A DNA stretch of 64,000 nt, from positions 62,001-126,000 of the forward strand of contig CANMZB010000006.1 in assembly GCA_947502265.1 (NCBI GenBank). The letters are read 5' to 3'. Source of the stretch: an uncultured Sulfitobacter sp. (GTDB taxonomy: Bacteria; Pseudomonadota; Alphaproteobacteria; Rhodobacterales; Rhodobacteraceae). The notes beneath the pieces were generated by a model, which saw only the letters and a program-made list of their open reading frames with translations, did no database searches and had not been told where the DNA came from. Below are positions 59,717-64,000 of the stretch, in pieces; within the stretch, counting starts at the first letter, position 1, and each line of letters starts with the position of its first letter. A program made the translations under genes and the position numbers.

Positions 59717-61098
59717 GATGCACCTCCTGTTGTCGCAGCTGATTGGAGTTTTCCCGCTTCCAGCCATGGCTCAAGCCATTGGGTGTGGAATGCGCCTTCC
59801 TGCACGGACACGTCATCGGCCAGCGCCAGATGCAGCGGGATCGTTGTTTTCAGGCCTTCAAGGGTGATCGCCCGAAGCGTTGTTTTGAGCTTGGCAATCG
59901 CTGCCGCGCGGGTGTCCGCATGAACGATAACCTTGCCCAGCAGTGAATCGTAGAATGGCGGCACCTGATACCCCTCATAAAGGAAGTGATCTATGCGGAT
60001 GCCCTCACCTTCGGGAAAGCTCATTTTTCCAAGCTTTCCGGGCCACGGCATGAACTGCATCAGAGGGTCTTCTGCGTTAATGCGCACTTCGATGGCGTGG
60101 CCGTTGCGGGTGATGTCCTCTTGCGTCATGCTCAGGGGGGCTCCGCCGCAAACCTTGATCATTTCCTGCACCAGATCGACGCCGGTGATCATTTCGGACA
60201 CCGGATGCTCGACCTGAATACGTGTGTTCATCTCGATAAAGAAAAACTCGTTACTCGCCTCGTCATATAGGTATTCCAGCGTCCCTGCGCCGCGATAATT
60301 GACCGCCTTGGCCAATGCCACCGCAGAGGCACAAAGCGTCTCGCGCGTTTGCGCGTCAAGACAAACAGCGCCCGCTTCCTCCCAGACCTTTTGGCGACGG
60401 CGCTGCAAAGAGCATTCTCGCTCGTAGCAATGCACAGCGTTGGTGCCATCGCCGATAATTTGCACCTCGATATGGCGGGGGGAGCGCACGGCGCGCTCCA
60501 GATACAGTCCGCCGTCGCCAAAGGCCGATGCGGCCTCGTTTTGGGCTTGCGGGGCCAGTTTGCGCAGTTGCTCTTCATTTTCCGCCACGCGAATGCCGCG
60601 TCCGCCGCCCCCTGCTGCCGCCTTGATCATCACGGGATAGCCCACGGATTTTGCGACCCTGGCGGCGTCATCCACGTTCTCTACGCGCCCTTTGGAGCCG
60701 GGAACAACAGGCACGCCTGCCGCCTCGGCTGCCTTGCGCGCCTCGACCTTGTCCCCCATCCGTTCGATTGTGGCCGCACTCGGCCCGATGAAAGTGACAC
60801 CAGCCGCCTCGACCGCGCGGGCAAATTCGGGGCTTTCCGACAGAAAACCATAGCCGGGATGCACCGCGTCCGCATTTGTCTGCTTGATCGCGGCCATCAC
60901 GGCCTTGATGTTGAGATAGCTGTCTTTGGACGGGGCGGGGCCGATGCAGATACTCTCGTCCGCCTGTTTGACGGCCAGCATCTCGGTGTCGCCTTCGGAA
61001 TAGGCCTGAATCGTCGTGATCCCCAATTCTCTGGCGGCGCGGACGATGCGCACGGCAATCTCGCCCCTGTTGGCAATGAATAGACGTGAAATGGGCAT
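59713..61098 (-). CDS. Biotin carboxylase (AccC-like)
   Basis: A 461-residue ATP-grasp enzyme that carboxylates biotin on a carrier protein. It begins with PISRLFIANRGEIAVRIVR. ATP-binding glycine loop AAAGGGGRGIRV and the EMNTRIQVEHPVSE active-site segment are present. Length matches the free-standing AccC. It follows the carrier gene after 1 base and precedes pxpB with a TTGA overlap. This is a dedicated copy, not the fatty-acid enzyme, judging by the operon. Confidence 0.9.
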   Translation of the reverse strand: MPISRLFIANRGEIAVRIVRAARELGITTIQAYSEGDTEMLAVKQADESICIGPAPSKDSYLNIKAVMAAIKQTNADAVHPGYGFLSESPEFARAVEAAGVTFIGPSAATIERMGDKVEARKAAEAAGVPVVPGSKGRVENVDDAARVAKSVGYPVMIKAAAGGGGRGIRVAENEEQLRKLAPQAQNEAASAFGDGGLYLERAVRSPRHIEVQIIGDGTNAVHCYERECSLQRRRQKVWEEAGAVCLDAQTRETLCASAVALAKAVNYRGAGTLEYLYDEASNEFFFIEMNTRIQVEHPVSEMITGVDLVQEMIKVCGGAPLSMTQEDITRNGHAIEVRINAEDPLMQFMPWPGKLGKMSFPEGEGIRIDHFLYEGYQVPPFYDSLLGKVIVHADTRAAAIAKLKTTLRAITLEGLKTTIPLHLALADDVSVQEGAFHTQWLEPWLEAGKLQSAATTGGAS

Positions 61099-61099
61099 A

Positions 61100-61336
61100 T
61101 CAATCGCCCAGCGTTGCAAGCGTCTGGCCCGCAGTGACCGGTGCTGCGTCGTCCACGCTGTAGCCTTTGAACGTGCCTGCGGTTTCGGCCTTCACCTCGA
61201 TAAAGGTCTTCATCACCTCGACCAGACCGATGGTGTCGCCAGCGGCCACGGTGTCGCCTGTCACCTTGAAAGGGGCCTCTTCGGGCGATGGCTTGTGGAA
61301 AAAAGTGCCCGGAAGCGGTGATTGAATGTCAGCCAT
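61100..61336 (-). CDS. Biotin carboxyl carrier protein (biotin/lipoyl domain)
   Basis: A 78-residue carrier made of one biotinyl domain with EVMKT at 40-44, so Lys43 would be biotinylated (AMKM in most relatives). It lacks the long N-terminal region of fatty-acid AccB. Placed between pxpA and the biotin carboxylase. Partner of the AccC-like enzyme next to it. Confidence 0.87.
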   Translation of the reverse strand: MADIQSPLPGTFFHKPSPEEAPFKVTGDTVAAGDTIGLVEVMKTFIEVKAETAGTFKGYSVDDAAPVTAGQTLATLGD

Positions 61337-61353
61337 ATTGGTATTCCCCTGTG

Positions 61354-62136
61354 TTACGTTGATTTTTCTAGAACAGTTGCCGCGCTGGCGATGGTGATAC
61401 CCGCATCGGTCAGCCCCTTGCGGATCGCGCGGCCCATGTCCAAAGCGCCCGGTGTGTCCGAATGAAAGCAGATTGATTCAAATCCGATGTCGATCTCGTC
61501 GCCTTCGACGGTCGTCACCTTGCCGGTCTTGCACGCCTTGACGCATTTCCGTGCCACGGCCTGTGGATCCATCCGTCCGACCTGCCGTTTGAACACGATC
61601 GAGCCGCTGTTGTCATAGTCGCGGTCGGCGTAGAATTCGCGCACAACAGGATGGCCGCTTTGTCTGGCGATCCGGTATGTCTTGGACGCCTCCATGCAAA
61701 ACAGGATCGTATCGCCGGAGGTTTTGGCCAGCATATCGACGATCATCTGCGACAGTTCTTCGTTCACGGCGGCCTCCATATACAGCGCACCGTGCGGTTT
61801 TACATGTTGTAGCGGGATGCCGTGACGCCGCCCGAATTCGCGGATCGCGCCCATCTGGTAAACGATATCATTCACCAATTCCTCCGGGCTTGTCTTGATA
61901 TAGCGGCGGCCAAACCCTTGCAGATCGTTGTAACCGGGGTGCGCGCCAAGGCCCACGCCGTATGTCTGCGCCAGCTTTACCACACGATCCATCGAATTGG
62001 GATCGCCCGCATGGAAACCGGCAGCGATGTTGGCCGAGCTGATCAGCGCCATAATCTCTTCATCCGGAGCATCGCCCAAGACCCACTGGCCAAAGCCTTC
62101 GCCCATGTCACAATTGAGATCAATAAACTCACGCAT
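61354..62136 (-). CDS. pxpA: 5-oxoprolinase subunit PxpA (LamB/YcsF family)
   Basis: A 260-residue YcsF-family protein starting [18 protein letters not shown], with the motif [11 protein letters not shown] and a [10 protein letters not shown] segment, all typical. It is the hydrolytic subunit for 5-oxoproline ring opening. AGGAGGG precedes the ATG. First gene of the leftward pxpA-carrier-carboxylase-pxpB-pxpC operon; divergent from a LysR regulator. Confidence 0.92.
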   Translation of the reverse strand: MREFIDLNCDMGEGFGQWVLGDAPDEEIMALISSANIAAGFHAGDPNSMDRVVKLAQTYGVGLGAHPGYNDLQGFGRRYIKTSPEELVNDIVYQMGAIREFGRRHGIPLQHVKPHGALYMEAAVNEELSQMIVDMLAKTSGDTILFCMEASKTYRIARQSGHPVVREFYADRDYDNSGSIVFKRQVGRMDPQAVARKCVKACKTGKVTTVEGDEIDIGFESICFHSDTPGALDMGRAIRKGLTDAGITIASAATVLEKST

Positions 62137-62226
62137 GTGAACCAGCCCTCCTGTAGCGGTGTGGGTTGAGGGTTGCTGGTACGGGAGAGTATGTAAAATA
62201 CTAATTTCAGAACGGTAGTTATCGGA

Positions 62227-62319
62227 AAATCAGATATGCAGTGTGATTGTCTCTACTATATTTTTTTCGAGAAATATCCGAAAATGCGCCAAGCTCCCCA
62301 GTATAACAGTATCTGATTT
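62227..62319. promoter_or_regulatory. Inverted repeats in the pxpA/LysR intergenic region, candidate operators
   Basis: AAATCAGATA at 62227-62236 and TATCTGATTT at 62310-62319 are a perfect 10-base inverted repeat 73 bases apart. Between them ATATTT-N8-AAATAT (62258-62277) fits the T-N11-A type of LysR site. The gap lies between divergent genes where the regulator should bind. Confidence 0.42.
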
Positions 62320-62359
62320 GCCTATATACGGATGCTGGAAATCAAAATATCGTAAGCAC

Positions 62360-63259
62360 ATGAACTTTCGCCACCTCAAATTCTTTGTTGCCACGGCCGA
62401 ATCCGGTCAGGTCAGCCGCGCTGCGACGCAGCTTTCGATCTCTCAATCGGCTGTTACCAGTGCGATCAAGGATCTGGAGGCGGAGTTGGGCGTTGCGCTG
62501 TTCATCCGCTCGGCCCAAGGCATGGAGATGACAGAAGCGGGCCGCGATTTTCTGGCATCGGCGCGCGAAATTCTGGAAAAGCTTGAACAGGCCCGCCGCG
62601 TGGCGCAAAAGCAATCACCTGTCACGGGCGTCATATCGCTGGCGGCGACCTATACTGTGATCGGATACTTTCTGCCGCCGCATCTGGACCGGTTGAAACA
62701 GATGTTCCCCCATCTGGAAATCCGGTTAAGCGAGCTGAACCGTGAGAGCATCGAGGAAGGCTTGCTTTCCAACCGCTTTGATCTGGGGGTCGTGTTGACC
62801 TCCAATCTGAACAACCCCGAGATCGCGACGCAAACCCTGCTGCGCTCCCCGCGCAGTTTGTGGGCTGCGAATACGCACCGTTTCATCCGGCAGGGCAAAG
62901 CCACGTTCGAGGAAATCGCGCAGGAAGACTATATTATGCTGACGGTTGACGAGGCGGCGCACACGACCCTGCGTTATTGGAACCAGAACGCCTGCCAGCC
63001 GCGGGTCAAGCTGCGCACGTCGTCGGTCGAGGCGGTGCGCTCCATGGTGGCGAACGGGCAGGGGGTCACGATCCTGTCGGATATGGTGTACCGACCTTGG
63101 TCGCTTGAGGGGAAACGCATCGGCAGGGTGGCCACGGATCGGGTTATTCCGTCGATGGATGTGGGGCTGGCGTGGCGCAAGGATGTGGAGATGTCGCAGC
63201 CGGTTGCCAGTGTGGCGGACTATTTCCGCAAATCTTTTCTTGAGACAAAACCCTACTGA
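62360..63259 (+). CDS. LysR family transcriptional regulator
   Basis: A 299-residue LysR regulator. Winged helix-turn-helix at residues 1-60 (MNFRHLKFFVATAESGQVSR, then LSISQSAVTSAIKDLEAELG) and a periplasmic-binding-like effector domain about 90-290. The ATG at 62360 begins the HTH; upstream codons are not family-like. Divergent from pxpA, so probably the regulator of the 5-oxoproline operon. Confidence 0.88.
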   Translation: MNFRHLKFFVATAESGQVSRAATQLSISQSAVTSAIKDLEAELGVALFIRSAQGMEMTEAGRDFLASAREILEKLEQARRVAQKQSPVTGVISLAATYTVIGYFLPPHLDRLKQMFPHLEIRLSELNRESIEEGLLSNRFDLGVVLTSNLNNPEIATQTLLRSPRSLWAANTHRFIRQGKATFEEIAQEDYIMLTVDEAAHTTLRYWNQNACQPRVKLRTSSVEAVRSMVANGQGVTILSDMVYRPWSLEGKRIGRVATDRVIPSMDVGLAWRKDVEMSQPVASVADYFRKSFLETKPY

Positions 63260-63367
63260 ACCCCTTTCGCGTGCAACGCCTGTGCCAATTCTTGCCCGAT
63301 CCTCTTGACTTCAACGGCTGTGCGCGGTGTAGCTGCGCGCAACATTTGCCCAACGAAAGCGACCGTC

Positions 63368-64000
63368 ATGCACGCCTACCGAAGCCAGACCTGCGCCGAA
63401 CTGAACGCCAGTAATGTGGGGGATACTGTCCGCCTTTCAGGCTGGGTTCATCGCGTGCGCGATCACGGCGGCGTGCTCTTTATCGACCTGCGCGATCACT
63501 ATGGCATGACGCAGTTGATCTGCGACCCCGACTCCCCCGCCTTTTCCGAGGTCGAGAAGGTGCGCGCTGAATGGTGTCTCCGCATCGACGGTACTGTGAA
63601 GGCGCGCGCGCCCGAACTGGTGAACGCCAAAATCCCCACCGGTGAAATCGAAGTATTCATCCGCGAGATCGAAGTGCTGGGCCATGCCAACGAGCTGCCG
63701 TTGCAGGTTTTCGGCGAACAGGAATACCCCGAAGAAACGCGCCTGCGCTATCGTTACCTCGATCTGCGCCGCGAGAAGATGCAGAACAATATGATCCTGC
63801 GCTCCGATGTGGTCGCTTCGATCCGCAAGCGCATGTGGGATCAGAAATTCCGCGAATTCCAGACGCCGATCATTACTGCGTCCTCGCCCGAAGGCGCGCG
63901 CGACTTTCTGGTGCCATCGCGTCTGCACCCCGGCCGGTTCTATGCGCTTCCGCAGGCCCCGCAGCAGTTCAAACAGCTGTTGATGGTGTCGGGCTTTGAT
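63368..64000 (+). CDS. aspS: Aspartyl-tRNA synthetase (N-terminal part, runs off the window)
   Basis: The first 211 codons of a class II synthetase. It has the N-terminal OB-fold for the anticodon ([20 protein letters not shown], then [14 protein letters not shown]) followed by [15 protein letters not shown], the start of the catalytic domain with the motif 2 region beginning near [20 protein letters not shown]. The frame is open to the window end. Charges tRNA-Asp (or also tRNA-Asn in many alphaproteobacteria). ATG at 63368 follows CGAAAGCGACC with no strong ribosome site. Confidence 0.93.
   Translation, partial: MHAYRSQTCAELNASNVGDTVRLSGWVHRVRDHGGVLFIDLRDHYGMTQLICDPDSPAFSEVEKVRAEWCLRIDGTVKARAPELVNAKIPTGEIEVFIREIEVLGHANELPLQVFGEQEYPEETRLRYRYLDLRREKMQNNMILRSDVVASIRKRMWDQKFREFQTPIITASSPEGARDFLVPSRLHPGRFYALPQAPQQFKQLLMVSGFD

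Overview
The window looks like chromosomal DNA of a marine-type alphaproteobacterium, most likely of the Rhodobacteraceae/Roseobacter group. The reasons are its high G+C coding sequence and its gene set: tetrameric sarcosine oxidase, three TRAP transporter sets, GlxA-type AraC regulator, class I PHA synthase, biotin-linked PxpABC, and an arginine deiminase operon joined to an N-type ATPase. No rRNA, tRNA, CRISPR array or complete insertion sequence was seen. All assignments rest on reading the sequence; no database search was run.

Layout. 0-4.3 kb: an isocitrate lyase/PEP mutase family enzyme, then a three-gene module (ketosynthase-like protein without catalytic residues, PAAR-like/DUF4150 protein with an AHH nuclease-type region, candidate immunity protein). 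4.4-8.8 kb: TetR regulator divergent from a TRAP transporter (dctPQM) and a glutamine amidotransferase-like protein, with a promoter and palindromic operator between them. 9.0-15.2 kb: sarcosine oxidase-like soxBDAG and a convergent GlxA/AraC regulator. 15.3-20.6 kb: exonuclease-BRCT protein, phaC, phasin, and a decayed ABC exporter locus. 20.7-35.3 kb: a perfect FNR-type box followed by a tightly packed 15-gene unit (YfcC-type transporter, arcABC, HdeD-like protein, atpDCQRBEFAG, CBS protein), then a Crp/Fnr regulator and a CbpA/CbpM chaperone pair. 35.4-41.2 kb: RND efflux pump and glutamate dehydrogenase. 41.3-49.6 kb: TRAP-rich segment bounded by two inverted copies of a 102-bp MITE-like repeat, with several gene remnants at its right end. 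49.6-57.6 kb: rsgA, tex and a second RND pump. 57.9-64 kb: pxpA, biotin carrier, biotin carboxylase, pxpB and pxpC, a divergent LysR regulator, and the start of aspS.

How the genes fit together. The central unit suggests an oxygen-limited energy module: arginine enters, ArcA/ArcB/ArcC degrade it and make ATP by substrate-level phosphorylation, and the auxiliary N-ATPase, which lacks a delta subunit as the family does, could spend that ATP to pump ions. Much of the rest concerns uptake and breakdown of small nitrogenous or organic acids (sarcosine-like N-methyl compounds, 5-oxoproline, 2-oxo acids, glutamate).

Decay is a second theme. An RbbA-type ABC exporter, a C45-type acyltransferase, a nitrilase-family hydrolase and a TRAP permease end survive only as frameshifted or internally deleted pieces.
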